Shown: positions 1 to 9,048, counted from the first letter of the stretch. The stretch: DNA of 52,393 nucleotides from Marinimicrococcus flavescens (GCA_029211145.1 JARGEQ010000061.1:1-52393); one strand, 5' to 3'. A program made the numbers and translations. The notes: a model not told the origin generated them from the sequence alone.

Positions 1-42
1 AGAGGTCCAGCCGTGGATCAAGAGGGTGATTGGGTACAGAGC

Positions 43-2145
43 CTAGCTCCTGCGCGGCACCACGAGAGCGTCGAGGGCCACCGCCCCCTGCCCCTTCGGC
101 AGCACGCGGAACGGGTTCACGTCGACGCTCTCGATGGCCCCCGCATTGGCGGCGGCGAAGCGCGAGAGCGCTGCCAGCGCCTTCGCCAGGGCCGCCACGT
201 CGGCCGGCGCCTGGCCGCGCGCGCCCTCGAGCAGCGCCCGGCCCCGGAGCTCGCCGATCATCGCCATGGCCTCCTCCTCGCCGAAGGGGGCGAGGCGCAG
301 CGTGACGTCCTTCATGACCTCGACGAACACGCCGCCCAGGCCCAGCATGACCAGCGGCCCGAAGACCGGGTCCACCTGCACGCCCATGATCATCTCGACG
401 CCGCCTTCCAGCATCGGCGTCACGAGGATGCCATCGAGGCGGGCCTGCGGCGCGTGCAGGGCGGCGCGCTCGACGAGCGTGGCGTAGCCCGCCCGCACTG
501 CCTCCTCGTCGGCGAGGCTCAGCAGCACGCCGCCGATCTCGGTCTTGTGGGGGATGTCGGGCGAGACGAGCTTCATCACCACCTTGCGCCCGCCCATGGC
601 GCGGAACGCCTCGACCGCCTCCCCGGCCGAGCCAGTCAGCCGCTCCGCGGGCACCGGCACGCCGGCCTCGGCCAGCAGGCGTTTGGCCTCGTGCTCGCCC
701 AGCGGCCGGCGCGGGATGTCGGCCGGCGCCGGCAGCACCGGTGCGGGCCGCTCCTCGCGTGCGAAGGCCCGTCCGAAGCGGGCGGCGGCGGCGAAGGCCT
801 CGACCGCATGGGAAGGATCGGGAAACACCGGCACCCCGGCCGCCTCGAAGCGCAGCCTGAGCGCGTCGGGAACCAGGCAGGAGTGGATCAGGAGCGTCTC
901 GGGATGGCTCCTGCGGACATTGCCGAGGGCCGCCAGCAGCGGCTCGGCAAAGACCGGCGAGCCGGCGACGCTGGAGAAGCCCACGACGATACCGTCATAG
1001 CCGCCCTCCTCCGCCATGAGCTTCAGGTTGCTCTCCACCAGGCCGAAATCGTTGAAGGCCTGCGCGGTGATGTCCACTGGATTGCGCGGGCTGGCGAAGG
1101 GCAACGCCTCCTTCAGGCGCGCCTGGGTGGCCTCGGGCATCGGCGCCACGTCGAGGCCGGCGTCGCTGGCGGCATCGGCCATCAAGACGCCTATGCCGCC
1201 GGAGATCGAGACCAGGCCGATCCTGTCGCCCCGCGGGAAGACGCCGTGGCTGCAGATGTGCGCGATGTCCACCAGCTCCTCGGTGGTGCGGGCGCGCACC
1301 GCGCCGTACTGGCGCAGCACGGCGTCGTAGGCGGCGTCGGCGCCGGCCAGCGCCGCGGTGTGCGAGCGGGCGGCCTCGGCCCCCACCTCGCTGCGCCCCA
1401 CCTTCATGATCGCCACCGGCTTGCCGTTGCGGCGGGCCGTCTCCAGGGCTTCCACCAGCATCGGCCCGTCCTTGGCGCTCTCGAGATAGGCCATGATGAC
1501 GCCGGTGCCCGGGTCCTCCGCCAGGGCGCGCAGGCATTCGGCCACGTGCACGTCGCACTCGTTGCCGGTGGAGATGAAGTAGCGCATCCCCAGGCCCCGC
1601 TCCTTGGCGAGCCAGTAGAGATGCGTGCCGAAGGCGCCGCTCTGGCTGACGATGGAAAGACGCCCCTTGGGCGGCAGGCCGCGGTCGAGGCTGGTGGAGA
1701 AAACCGGATAGAACCCGTCGGTGGCGTTGAAGAGCCCCAGGCAGTTGGGCCCGACGATGCGCATGCCATAGGTCCGCGCCACCGCCAGGAGCTCGGCCTG
1801 CCGGGCCTCGCCCTCCGGGCCCGCCTCGGCGAAGCCGGCGCTGAACACCACGCAGGCCTTCACGCCGCGCTCGCCGCATGCCCGCGCCGCCTCGATGATG
1901 AGCGCCGCCGGCACCGCCAGGATGGCGAACTCGACGCTCTCGGGCACGGCGTCGATGGAGGGCCAGGCGGGCAGGCCCTGCACCGTCTCACGCTTGGGGT
2001 TGACCGGAAAGATCCGCCCCGCATAGCCGGCCGCCTTCAGATAGGCGAGCGGCCGCCCGCCGATCCGCGTCGGGTCGTCGGAGGCGCCGAGGATGGCGAT
2101 GGAGCGCGGGCGCAACAGCGCGTCGAGCAGGTTGGTCCCGCCCAT
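43..2145 (-). CDS. acetate--CoA ligase family protein (ADP-forming acyl-CoA synthetase)
   Basis: About 700 residues with the single-chain architecture of NDP-forming acyl-CoA synthetases: an N-terminal CoA-binding Rossmann domain (ILGASDDPTRIGG near residue 14), a succinyl-CoA-ligase-like middle domain (SQSGAFGTH; the RSHTAALAG stretch carries the likely phospho-histidine), and a C-terminal ATP-grasp domain (VMKLVSPDIPHKTEIGGV). It would link an organic acid to CoA with ATP hydrolysis to ADP; the acid cannot be read from sequence. The start at 2145 was chosen because GGGAG lies a few bases upstream and the CoA-binding domain begins at once; the frame stays open further upstream but only as a shadow of the next gene. 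It lies 11 bp after the acyl-CoA dehydrogenase stop, so the two form an operon, probably for degrading an organic or branched acid. Confidence 0.9.
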   Translation of the reverse strand: MGGTNLLDALLRPRSIAILGASDDPTRIGGRPLAYLKAAGYAGRIFPVNPKRETVQGLPAWPSIDAVPESVEFAILAVPAALIIEAARACGERGVKACVVFSAGFAEAGPEGEARQAELLAVARTYGMRIVGPNCLGLFNATDGFYPVFSTSLDRGLPPKGRLSIVSQSGAFGTHLYWLAKERGLGMRYFISTGNECDVHVAECLRALAEDPGTGVIMAYLESAKDGPMLVEALETARRNGKPVAIMKVGRSEVGAEAARSHTAALAGADAAYDAVLRQYGAVRARTTEELVDIAHICSHGVFPRGDRIGLVSISGGIGVLMADAASDAGLDVAPMPEATQARLKEALPFASPRNPVDITAQAFNDFGLVESNLKLMAEEGGYDGIVVGFSSVAGSPVFAEPLLAALGNVRRSHPETLLIHSCLVPDALRLRFEAAGVPVFPDPSHAVEAFAAAARFGRAFAREERPAPVLPAPADIPRRPLGEHEAKRLLAEAGVPVPAERLTGSAGEAVEAFRAMGGRKVVMKLVSPDIPHKTEIGGVLLSLADEEAVRAGYATLVERAALHAPQARLDGILVTPMLEGGVEMIMGVQVDPVFGPLVMLGLGGVFVEVMKDVTLRLAPFGEEEAMAMIGELRGRALLEGARGQAPADVAALAKALAALSRFAAANAGAIESVDVNPFRVLPKGQGAVALDALVVPRRS

Positions 2146-2156
2146 ATTCTCCCGGA

Positions 2157-3311
2157 TCAAGCCTCGACCTCCTTGAGCATCTGCCGTGCGATCACGAGCT
2201 GCTGGATCTGCGAGGTGCCCTCGTAGAGCCGGAAAAGGCGAACATCGCGGTAGAAGCGCTCGACGCCATAATCGGCGATATAGCCGGCGCCGCCGTGGAC
2301 CTGCACCGCACGATCGGCCACCCGGCCCACCATCTCCGAGCAGAAATACTTGCAGCACGACGCCTCGACGCTGACATTCAGCCCCTCGTCGCGGCGCGTG
2401 GCGGCATCCAGCACCATGGCGCGGCCGGCATAGGCCTCGGTGCGGCTGTCGGCGAGCATCGCCTGGACCAGCTGGAACTCGCCGATGGCCTTGCCGAACT
2501 GGCGGCGCTCGGCGGCGTATCGGACGCTGTCCTCGATGAGCCGCTCGGCCACGCCCACGCAGATGGCGGCGATGTGCAGCCGGCCGCGGTCGAGCACCTT
2601 CATGGCGGTCTTGAAGCCCTGGCCCTCGACGCCGCCCAGGAGCTGGCTCGCCGGAACCCGGCAGTCCTCGAAGATCACGTCGCAGGTGTGGGTGCCGCGC
2701 TGGCCCATCTTGCGGTCGGGGGTCCCCAAGGTGAGACCCGGCGTGCCGGCCTCGACGAGAAAGGCCGAGATCCCGCGCGCCCCGGGCTGGTCCGGGTCGG
2801 TGCGCGCCATCACCGTGAAGAGTCCGGCCTGCGGGGCATTCGTGATGAAGCGCTTGGTGCCGTTGAGGACATAATGGTCGCCCTCGCGGCGGGCGGAGGT
2901 GCGCAGGCTGGCGGCATCCGAGCCGCTCTCCGGCTCGGTGAGCGCGAAGGAGCCGATGATCTCGCCGCTGGCGAGCTTCGGCAGGTACCTCGCCTTCTGC
3001 TCCTCGGTGCCATCGAGGACGATGCCCTGCGAGCCGATCCCGTTGTTCGTGCCGATCATCGAGCGGAAGGCCGGCGAGGTGCGGCCCAGCTCGAACGCCA
3101 CCAGCACCTCCTCGCGCATGGTGAGCCCCAGCCCGCCATGTTCCTCCGGCACGGAGAGGCCGAAGAGCCCCAGCTCGCGCATCTCCTGGACGAGCTCGGG
3201 CGGGATCGCGTCCTCGTCCGCCACGCGGTGCTCGTTGGGCACCAGGCGCTCGCGCACGAAGCGGCGCACGGCGTCGAGGAGCTGGTCGAGGGTCTGCTGG
3301 TCGAGGGCCAT
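2157..3311 (-). CDS. acyl-CoA dehydrogenase
   Basis: A 384-residue FAD-dependent acyl-CoA dehydrogenase of normal length, catalysing alpha,beta-dehydrogenation of an acyl-CoA. Visible signatures are the FAD/substrate motif FALTEPESGSDAA (near residue 125), the QVHGGAGY segment and the C-terminal LYEGTSQIQ, whose Glu is the usual catalytic base of short- and medium-chain members. The start at 3311 has GGAGA about 10 bases upstream; the longer open frame upstream is arginine-rich and runs into the promoter. It is first in the operon with the acyl-CoA synthetase and divergent from the enoyl-CoA hydratase at 3416, so the three probably serve one beta-oxidation-like route. The substrate is unknown. 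Confidence 0.92.
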   Translation of the reverse strand: MALDQQTLDQLLDAVRRFVRERLVPNEHRVADEDAIPPELVQEMRELGLFGLSVPEEHGGLGLTMREEVLVAFELGRTSPAFRSMIGTNNGIGSQGIVLDGTEEQKARYLPKLASGEIIGSFALTEPESGSDAASLRTSARREGDHYVLNGTKRFITNAPQAGLFTVMARTDPDQPGARGISAFLVEAGTPGLTLGTPDRKMGQRGTHTCDVIFEDCRVPASQLLGGVEGQGFKTAMKVLDRGRLHIAAICVGVAERLIEDSVRYAAERRQFGKAIGEFQLVQAMLADSRTEAYAGRAMVLDAATRRDEGLNVSVEASCCKYFCSEMVGRVADRAVQVHGGAGYIADYGVERFYRDVRLFRLYEGTSQIQQLVIARQMLKEVEA

Positions 3312-3415
3312 GGGGCAGGTTCTCCGCAAAGGCCGCGCGCGCGGCGGCTTGCGCAAGCTAGCGATGCCGGGAATGCTCGTGAACCACCGGAACCGCACGA
3401 CTGGAGTAACATCGC

Positions 3416-4186
3416 ATGACGGAAGTGATCGCCGAGCGTCCGGCCGAGGGCGTGGCGCTGCTGCGCATCAACCGGCCCGAGGCGCGCAACGCGCTGAACA
3501 TGCGGGTGCGCACCCTGCTCGCCGAGCATTTCCAGGCCCTCCACGCCGACGAGACCTGCCGGGTGATCGTCGTGACCGGCGACGACAAGGCGTTCGCGGC
3601 CGGCGCCGATCTGCGCGAGTTCGGCGAGACCACCGTGGTCGACCAGGTGCTGCGCGGCACCTGGCGCTTGTGGAAGGCAGTCAAGGACTGCGAGAAGCCG
3701 GTGATCGCCGCAGTGAGCGGTTTCGCGCTGGGCGGCGGCTGCGAGCTGGCGCTCCATGCCGACATCATCGTGGCGGGCGAGAGTGCCAAGCTCGGCCAGC
3801 CCGAGGTGAAGGTGGGGATCATGCCGGGCGCCGGCGGCACGCAGCGCCTGCTGCGCGCGGTGGGCAAGTACCGCGCCATGAAGATCCTCTTGACCGGCGA
3901 CATGGTGCCGGCCCGCGAGGCGCTGGAGATGGGGCTGGTGAGCGAGGTGGTGGAGGATGCGGAGGTGCTGAACCGGGCCCTCGAGCTGGCAGGGAAGATC
4001 GCTGGCATGCCGCCCATCGCCGTCATGCAGATCAAGGAGACGGTGCTGGCCGGCGAGGATGCGCCGCTCGACACCGCCTTGATGCTCGAGCGCAAGGCCT
4101 TCCAGCTCCTCTTCGCCACCGAGGACCGCAAGGAGGGCATGGAGGCCTTCTTCGCCAAGCGCCGGCCGGTCTTCAAGGGGCGCTGA
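3416..4186 (+). CDS. enoyl-CoA hydratase/isomerase family protein
   Basis: A 256-residue crotonase-fold protein, the usual length for enoyl-CoA hydratase. The two oxyanion-hole segments are visible: AFAAGADLREF near residue 60 and GFALGGGCELALHADI near residue 101, followed by GQPEVKVGIMPGAGGTQRL with the conserved acidic residues. It would hydrate a trans-2-enoyl-CoA, the product of an acyl-CoA dehydrogenase such as the divergent neighbour. GGAG lies about 9 bases before the ATG. The spacer of about 100 bases between the two divergent starts must hold both promoters. The crotonase family is functionally broad, so an isomerase role is possible. Confidence 0.9.
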   Translation: MTEVIAERPAEGVALLRINRPEARNALNMRVRTLLAEHFQALHADETCRVIVVTGDDKAFAAGADLREFGETTVVDQVLRGTWRLWKAVKDCEKPVIAAVSGFALGGGCELALHADIIVAGESAKLGQPEVKVGIMPGAGGTQRLLRAVGKYRAMKILLTGDMVPAREALEMGLVSEVVEDAEVLNRALELAGKIAGMPPIAVMQIKETVLAGEDAPLDTALMLERKAFQLLFATEDRKEGMEAFFAKRRPVFKGR

Positions 4187-4217
4187 GCGCCGGCACCAGC
4201 CAGCGGGAGGGCGGGCG

Positions 4218-5252
4218 ATGACGCAGGAGGCCGGAGCCGAGGACCGTCGCACCGTCAATCTGGCGCTCCAGGGCGGCGGCGCGCACGGCGCCTTCGCCTG
4301 GGGCGTTCTCGACCGGCTGCTGGGGGAGGAGCGGCTGGCGTTCGAGGGGATCTCGGCCACCAGTGCGGGGGCGATGAACGCTGCCGTGCTGGCCCACGGC
4401 ATGGCCGCGGGCGGCCGGGTGGAGGCGCGCCGGTCGCTGGAGCGGTTCTGGCGGCTGATCGCCGAGGCCGCGTCCTTCAGCCCCCTTCAGCCCTCGCCGA
4501 TCGACAGGCTGCTGGGCAATCACGGGCTCGACTTCTCGCCCGCCTTTCTCGGCTTCGAGCTCGCCACCCGGATGCTCTCGCCCTACCAGTTCAATCCCTG
4601 CAACATCAACCCGCTGCGCAGCGTGCTGGAGGAGGTGGTCGACTTCGAGCTGGTGCGCCGGCAGTGCCCGCTCAAGCTCTTCTTCTCGGCCACCAACGTG
4701 CGCACCGGCAAGGTGCGGATCTTCGAGAACCCGGAGATCACCGCCGATGCTGTGCTCGCCTCGGCCTGCCTGCCCTTCCTGTTCCAGGCCGTCGAGATCG
4801 ACGGCGAGGCCTACTGGGACGGCGGCTACATGGGCAACCCGGCGATCTTCCCGCTGATCTACGGCTGCCAGAGCCGCGACGTGGTGATCGTCCACATCAA
4901 CCCCATCGAGCGCCCCGGCGTGCCGCGCACCGCCGAGGAGATCATGAACCGCCTCAACGAGATCAGCTTCAACTCCTCGCTGATGCGCGAGATGCGGGCC
5001 ATCGCCTTCGTCACCCGGCTGATCGACGAGGGCGAGATCCAGGGCGCGCGCATGAAGCGGATGCTGATCCACGGCATCCTCTCCGACGCGGTCACGAAGA
5101 ACCTCCCGGCGATGAGCAAGATGAACGCCGACTGGGGGTTCCTCACCCACCTCCGGGAGCTCGGCCGCGAGCACGCCGCCGCCTGGCTCGAGGCCAGCTT
5201 CGAGAGGCTCGGCCGCGAATCCACCGTGGACGTGCGCGCCCTCTACCTCTAG
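4218..5252 (+). CDS. patatin-like phospholipase
   Basis: A 344-residue patatin-family acyl hydrolase. The oxyanion motif GGGAHG is at about residues 16-21, the nucleophile elbow is centred on Ser49, and the catalytic Asp is in DGG at residue 201; these form the family's Ser-Asp dyad. The elbow reads ATSAG, so the first Gly of the usual GxSxG is Ala47. It has no signal peptide or membrane segment, so it is probably cytoplasmic. It lies 31 bp after the enoyl-CoA hydratase on the same strand and may be co-transcribed; by context it could release fatty acids from lipid, but the substrate is unknown. Confidence 0.85.
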   Translation: MTQEAGAEDRRTVNLALQGGGAHGAFAWGVLDRLLGEERLAFEGISATSAGAMNAAVLAHGMAAGGRVEARRSLERFWRLIAEAASFSPLQPSPIDRLLGNHGLDFSPAFLGFELATRMLSPYQFNPCNINPLRSVLEEVVDFELVRRQCPLKLFFSATNVRTGKVRIFENPEITADAVLASACLPFLFQAVEIDGEAYWDGGYMGNPAIFPLIYGCQSRDVVIVHINPIERPGVPRTAEEIMNRLNEISFNSSLMREMRAIAFVTRLIDEGEIQGARMKRMLIHGILSDAVTKNLPAMSKMNADWGFLTHLRELGREHAAAWLEASFERLGRESTVDVRALYL

Positions 5253-5259
5253 GGCGCCT

Positions 5260-5279
5260 GCCGAGACAAACACCTCGGC
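5260..5279. terminator. small hairpin between convergent genes
   Basis: A perfect 6-bp inverted repeat (GCCGAG / CTCGGC, 8-base loop) lies just after the patatin-like gene and before the convergent prepilin peptidase gene. No T-run follows on either strand, so a terminator role is only suggested by position. Confidence 0.25.
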
Positions 5280-5347
5280 GTGGCCGGTGTCAGGGGCAGC
5301 GCAGGGCCGTGGCGACAGCGCCGCGCGCAGCGCCATGCAGCACCGGC

Positions 5348-5872
5348 TCAGGCGGGCCGGAGCAGGAGCATGAGGGCCGCAGCAGCGATCGCGACGCCGT
5401 AGGGCAGCGGGCCGCGGCGCCGCAGGCGCCAGCCCTCGGCGGCCAGCAGGCGGCGCAGGAGCGGCTGACCGCGGTGCTGGCGGGGAAAGGCCGGCAGGCG
5501 CCGCGCGGCCTGCTGGAGGAGGAGGTAGAGCAGCGCCAGGGCGCCGCCGGCAAGCGCCGTCATCAGCACGAGCTGCGGCACCGCAGCGGCCGGCAGGGTC
5601 ATGGCGGCGGCCGGCAGCAGCTTGGCGTCGCCGCCGCCCATGAGGCCACGGCTCCAGGCGAGCAGCATCACCGCGAACAGCAGGGCCGACGCCGCCGCGG
5701 TCCAGATCAGACCCTCGGGCCCGGCCTGGGCCAGCCGCAGGCCCGTCCCCAGGGCCACCAGCGCCAGCGAGACGCCGTTGGGGATGAGGCGCCAGGCGAC
5801 GTCGCAGAGAGCGGCGAGCAACAGGGTGGCGGCGGCGGCCAGCAGCAGCGCCTGGGACGCGAGCTCGAGCAA
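5348..5872 (-). CDS. A24-family prepilin peptidase (CpaA/TadV-like)
   Basis: A 174-residue, strongly hydrophobic protein with the two catalytic aspartates of type IV prepilin peptidases: Asp24 in CDVAWRLIPN and Asp82 in GGGDAK. Its small size and lack of an N-terminal methylase domain fit the CpaA/TadV group, which matures Flp-type pilins in the inner membrane. The start is TTG at 5872, supported by GGGAG seven bases upstream. No pilus genes lie next to it, so it is an orphan here and its pilin partner must be elsewhere. The C-terminal part, rich in Arg and Leu, is less conserved. Confidence 0.8.
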   Translation of the reverse strand: MLELASQALLLAAAATLLLAALCDVAWRLIPNGVSLALVALGTGLRLAQAGPEGLIWTAAASALLFAVMLLAWSRGLMGGGDAKLLPAAAMTLPAAAVPQLVLMTALAGGALALLYLLLQQAARRLPAFPRQHRGQPLLRRLLAAEGWRLRRRGPLPYGVAIAAAALMLLLRPA

Positions 5873-6028
5873 GGCGAGGCTCCCGGCATGCGAGGTTGAT
5901 AAACCGGAGGTAGCATATCCTCCCTCGGCGTCGCCGGAAATGCCGAGCTGGCGGATCGCCTGCGGCTCTTTTTCCGAGGCGCGCCGGTGCTATGCTTCGG
6001 GCCGGTCCACCGCCCCGGAGCAAGGCGC

Positions 6029-7600
6029 ATGACGTTCTCCGTGACCCGCCGCACCCTCCTGGCCGGCACCGCCGGGTCGGCGGCCCTCTTTCTCGTGCGC
6101 GGCGCGGAAGCCGCGGAGCGGCTGGAGCTCGGGCCGCCCGAGCCCTTCACGTTCGAGAGGCTCGTCGAGCAGGCACGCGCCCTCGCCGGCGGTCCCTACA
6201 CGCCGCCGCCCAGCCCCGCCCCCGAGGTCACCGAGGCGATCGACTACGCCGCCCACGGCGCCATCCGCTTCCGCACCGGGCTCGCCCCCTTCGCCGACGG
6301 CGAGGGGCACTATCCGGTGACGTTCTTCCATCTCGGCCGCTTCTTCAAGAAGACGGTGCGCATGCACCTGGTGGAGGACGGCCAGGCGCGCGAGGTGATC
6401 TACAATCCGCGCTACTTCGACATGCCGGCCGACAGCCCGGCCCACGAGCTGCCGCGCGATTCGGGCTTTGCCGGGTTCCGCTTCCAGGAGGCCGGCCAGC
6501 GCGACGACTGGCGCACCCAGGACTGGCTGGCGTTCTTGGGCGCCTCCTACTTCCGCGCCATCGGCGCCCTTGGCCAGTACGGGCTCTCGGCGCGCGGCGT
6601 GGCGGTCAACGTTGCCGGCGAGAAGGGCGAGGAGTTCCCCGACTTCACCGCCTTCTATATCGGCCCGGCCGACGGGCCGGAGGCGGTGCAGCCGGTCTGG
6701 GCGCTGCTCGAGGGGCCCAGCCTCACCGGCGCCTTCCACTTCGCCTGCCGCCGCGGCTACGGCGTGGTCATGGACGTCGAGGCCCGGCTCTTCATGCGCC
6801 GCGACATCGAGCGGCTGGGCATCGCCCCGCTCACCTCGATGTTCTGGTATGGCGAGCATGGCCGCGAGCGCCTCAACGACTGGCGCCCGGAAGTCCACGA
6901 CAGCGACGGGCTGGCCCTTTGGACCGGCAATGGCGAGCGCCTCTGGCGGCCTCTCGAGAACCCCCCGACCCTCTCCGTCTCGAGCTTCCTCGACACCGAC
7001 CCCAAAGGCTTCGGCCTGATGCAGCGCGACCGCAACTTCGACCACTATCTGGATGGCGTGAACTACGAGCGCCGCCCCTCCTTGTGGGTCGAGCCGCTGG
7101 GCCAGTGGGGCAAGGGCGCGGTGCAGCTCGTGGAGCTTCCCACCGACGACGAGATCCACGACAATATCGTGGCATTCTGGGTTCCGGCCGCGCCCGCCAG
7201 GGCCGGCCAGGAACTGCGCTTCGGCTACCGGCTCCACTGGCTCGACGAGCATCCCTATCCACCCGCCGGGCTGGCCCTCACGGCCGCCACCCGCCTGGGA
7301 CGCGGCGGCGAGCCCGGCAACCCGCGGCCGCCCGGGCTGCACAAGTTCGTCGTGGAGTTCGAGGGCCGTCCGCTCAAGGGCATCCCGTGGGGGATCATGC
7401 CCAGGCCGGTGATCACCGCCTCGCGCGGCGAGGTCTCCTACGTCTTCGCCGAGCCGATCCCCAACACCACCCGGTGGCGCGCGCAGTGGGATCTCAGCGT
7501 CGAGGGCAGCGCTCCGGTCGAGCTACGGCTCTACCTGGAGTTGGGCGGCCGGCCGCTCACCGAGACCTGGCTCTACCAGTTCCGCCCGCCCGGCGGCTGA
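6029..7600 (+). CDS. periplasmic glucan biosynthesis protein, OpgD/OpgG family, Tat signal
   Basis: A 523-residue member of the MdoG/OpgD family, of normal length. An N-terminal twin-arginine signal (TRRTLLAG, residues 6-13, then a hydrophobic stretch ending near AEA) points to folded export through Tat, as known for OpgD. The body shows family-like segments such as RSLWVEPLGQWGKG and EIHDNIVAFWVP. These proteins shape or release osmoregulated periplasmic beta-glucans. GGAG lies about 9 bases before the ATG, and the preceding 13 codons of open frame look non-coding. No opgH glucosyltransferase is adjacent, so it acts with a distant synthase or on another glucan. The OpgD name is preferred over OpgG because of the Tat signal. 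Confidence 0.85.
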   Translation: MTFSVTRRTLLAGTAGSAALFLVRGAEAAERLELGPPEPFTFERLVEQARALAGGPYTPPPSPAPEVTEAIDYAAHGAIRFRTGLAPFADGEGHYPVTFFHLGRFFKKTVRMHLVEDGQAREVIYNPRYFDMPADSPAHELPRDSGFAGFRFQEAGQRDDWRTQDWLAFLGASYFRAIGALGQYGLSARGVAVNVAGEKGEEFPDFTAFYIGPADGPEAVQPVWALLEGPSLTGAFHFACRRGYGVVMDVEARLFMRRDIERLGIAPLTSMFWYGEHGRERLNDWRPEVHDSDGLALWTGNGERLWRPLENPPTLSVSSFLDTDPKGFGLMQRDRNFDHYLDGVNYERRPSLWVEPLGQWGKGAVQLVELPTDDEIHDNIVAFWVPAAPARAGQELRFGYRLHWLDEHPYPPAGLALTAATRLGRGGEPGNPRPPGLHKFVVEFEGRPLKGIPWGIMPRPVITASRGEVSYVFAEPIPNTTRWRAQWDLSVEGSAPVELRLYLELGGRPLTETWLYQFRPPGG

Positions 7601-7788
7601 GGCCGGGTCCGCTTCGGCGACCTGCGGCGCTGTATGGAGCGCATCGGAACCGCCCGCCGCGGGGCGCTGGACGGGCTCGCGGCGGGAATCGGGGGCTGGC
7701 ACGGGCCGGCGCGTCGTGGCGAGGCTCATGGGGCCGCCATACGCACGACGCCTTGCGGATCCGGCGAAGCGAACAGCGCCTTCGTGCC

Positions 7789-8490
7789 TCAGCGTCCGGT
7801 GACCTCCAGGATCTCTCCCGTGTCGTAGCGCCTCACATAGTCGACCCGCGCCCCGTTCCAATGGTAGCAGAAGTGCGATCCCTGCTTGGGGATGCTCACC
7901 ACGTCGGGCCAGAACACCCCGATGCAGCGGCCCTCGGCCATGCGGACGCTGTTCCAGAGCAGCCCGTCGCTGCCGTTGGCGCGCAGCGCCGCCCCCTCGA
8001 CCTGCGATGGCGCGTAGTCCGTCGGATGCAGGACATACGGAACTGCGTTCACATCGTGCAGGTCGCGATCCACCGTGCCGATCAGCGCCCGGAAATCGGA
8101 CGTCCAGCCGGGCGCTTCCTCCGTCGCCGCCATGAACCTCTCGTGGTGGTGGATGGTCTCGGCCAGCGCCACCTCCTCGCGGTCGCCGGCGTAGTAGATG
8201 CCATAGCTGCCGTCGGTGAAGCGGCCCGGCCGCAGGGTGGAGCAATGGACGAAAGGCGCCATCACCAGGCTGCCACCCGGCCCCGCCACCCTGCGCGCGG
8301 CAGGAACCTTGCCGAGGTCGCCGACCTCGTTGCGGATGCGGGGATTGGTCTTCGCCTCCACCGAGACCAGCGCCTCCCAGTCGCGGGGATCGGCGATGTC
8401 CTCGAAGAGGTCGATGGGCGGATGGATCGAGCGGATGATCCGCCACGTCCGGCTCCAGGCGACCCGCCGAAGGACAGCAGGGCCGGTCAC
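7789..8490 (-). CDS. RES-domain toxin (MbcT-like)
   Basis: A 233-residue RES-fold protein. The diagnostic block GRFTDGSYGIYYAGD followed by EEVALAE and HHHERF is clearly visible, as is the N-terminal WRIIRS arginine segment. Characterised RES toxins of Xre-RES pairs degrade cellular NAD+. The GTG start at 8490 overlaps the antitoxin TGA (GTGA), so translation is coupled to the antitoxin, which is upstream as in other Xre-RES pairs. The frame is open further upstream, but that part only shadows the antitoxin gene. Length and motifs look intact. NAD+-depleting activity is inferred from the family. Confidence 0.85.
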   Translation of the reverse strand: MTGPAVLRRVAWSRTWRIIRSIHPPIDLFEDIADPRDWEALVSVEAKTNPRIRNEVGDLGKVPAARRVAGPGGSLVMAPFVHCSTLRPGRFTDGSYGIYYAGDREEVALAETIHHHERFMAATEEAPGWTSDFRALIGTVDRDLHDVNAVPYVLHPTDYAPSQVEGAALRANGSDGLLWNSVRMAEGRCIGVFWPDVVSIPKQGSHFCYHWNGARVDYVRRYDTGEILEVTGR

Positions 8491-8900
8491 CAGGCCCCGC
8501 GCTCCGCATCGAGCCACTCGCGCATCAAGGAGAGATCGGCCAGCTCGCCGCGCAGCATGATGTCCAGCGCGGAATTGCCGCCGAAGGCCGCATTGGGCTT
8601 GCGGATCCAGGCATAGCCCCGGGCGGGATCCTTGAAGAGATAGCGAAGGCCCTTGTGGATGCCCATCAGATGGGCCATGCGCATCCTCAGATCGCGGTCG
8701 ATCCGGCCGACATGACCTTCCTTCCAGCGCGACCATGTGCGGGCGGCCATGCCTCCCAGCAGGGTTCTGGCCTCGGCGTCGCTCATACCCCAGGCGCGGA
8801 ACAGGTTGACCGTGGCCCGCGCCAGCGCGCCCGCCTCGTCGTCCGTGATGACTGGACTGTCCGCGCGGGCCGAGGTTGCGGTGATTGGCTGTAGCTGCAT
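8487..8900 (-). CDS. Xre/MbcA/ParS-type antitoxin
   Basis: A 137-residue protein with a helix-turn-helix-like N-terminal half (roughly residues 20-75, including LLGGMAARTWSRWKEG) and a C-terminal toxin-binding domain of the MbcA/ParS (DUF2384) type, seen in PNAAFGGNSALDIMLRG and the following REWLD. It should neutralise the RES toxin and repress the operon. The start at 8900 is chosen because GGAGG sits five bases upstream; Met codons at 8915 and 8951 lack such a site. A 10-bp palindrome directly upstream of the ribosome-binding site is a likely operator. Confidence 0.85.
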   Translation of the reverse strand: MQLQPITATSARADSPVITDDEAGALARATVNLFRAWGMSDAEARTLLGGMAARTWSRWKEGHVGRIDRDLRMRMAHLMGIHKGLRYLFKDPARGYAWIRKPNAAFGGNSALDIMLRGELADLSLMREWLDAERGAW

Positions 8901-8910
8901 CCCGACCTCC

Positions 8911-8930
8911 GCCATATGGCATGAATATGC
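8911..8930. promoter_or_regulatory. candidate autoregulatory operator of the Xre-RES pair
   Basis: GCCATATGGC (8911-8920) is a perfect palindrome, and directly beside it GCAT-GAAT-ATGC (8919-8930) is a second short inverted repeat. Both lie 10-30 bases upstream of the chosen antitoxin start, where an Xre-type repressor would bind. No binding data exist; the role is inferred from position and symmetry. Confidence 0.5.
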
Positions 8931-9048
8931 AGCATTCGCGCCCAATGGCAAGACCGGGCCGGGCTGGCGGGCCTTGGGGGTTGCTCAGGCCATGCCGCAG
9001 CCACCCGGCGGCGCTGCTCTTCTTCTGGCGATCGACAGGCCCGGCTGC

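Noticed and set aside
13..2226. A 737-codon open frame on the plus strand across the acyl-CoA synthetase gene
   Set aside because: It is the antisense shadow of a clear minus-strand gene with recognised domains. Long antisense frames are expected at this GC content; the same applies to the frames opposite the other genes.
8491..8922. N-terminal extension of the RES toxin frame to 377 residues
   Set aside because: The extra part is the antitoxin gene read in another frame. The GTG at 8490 overlapping the antitoxin stop gives a normal-sized RES protein.
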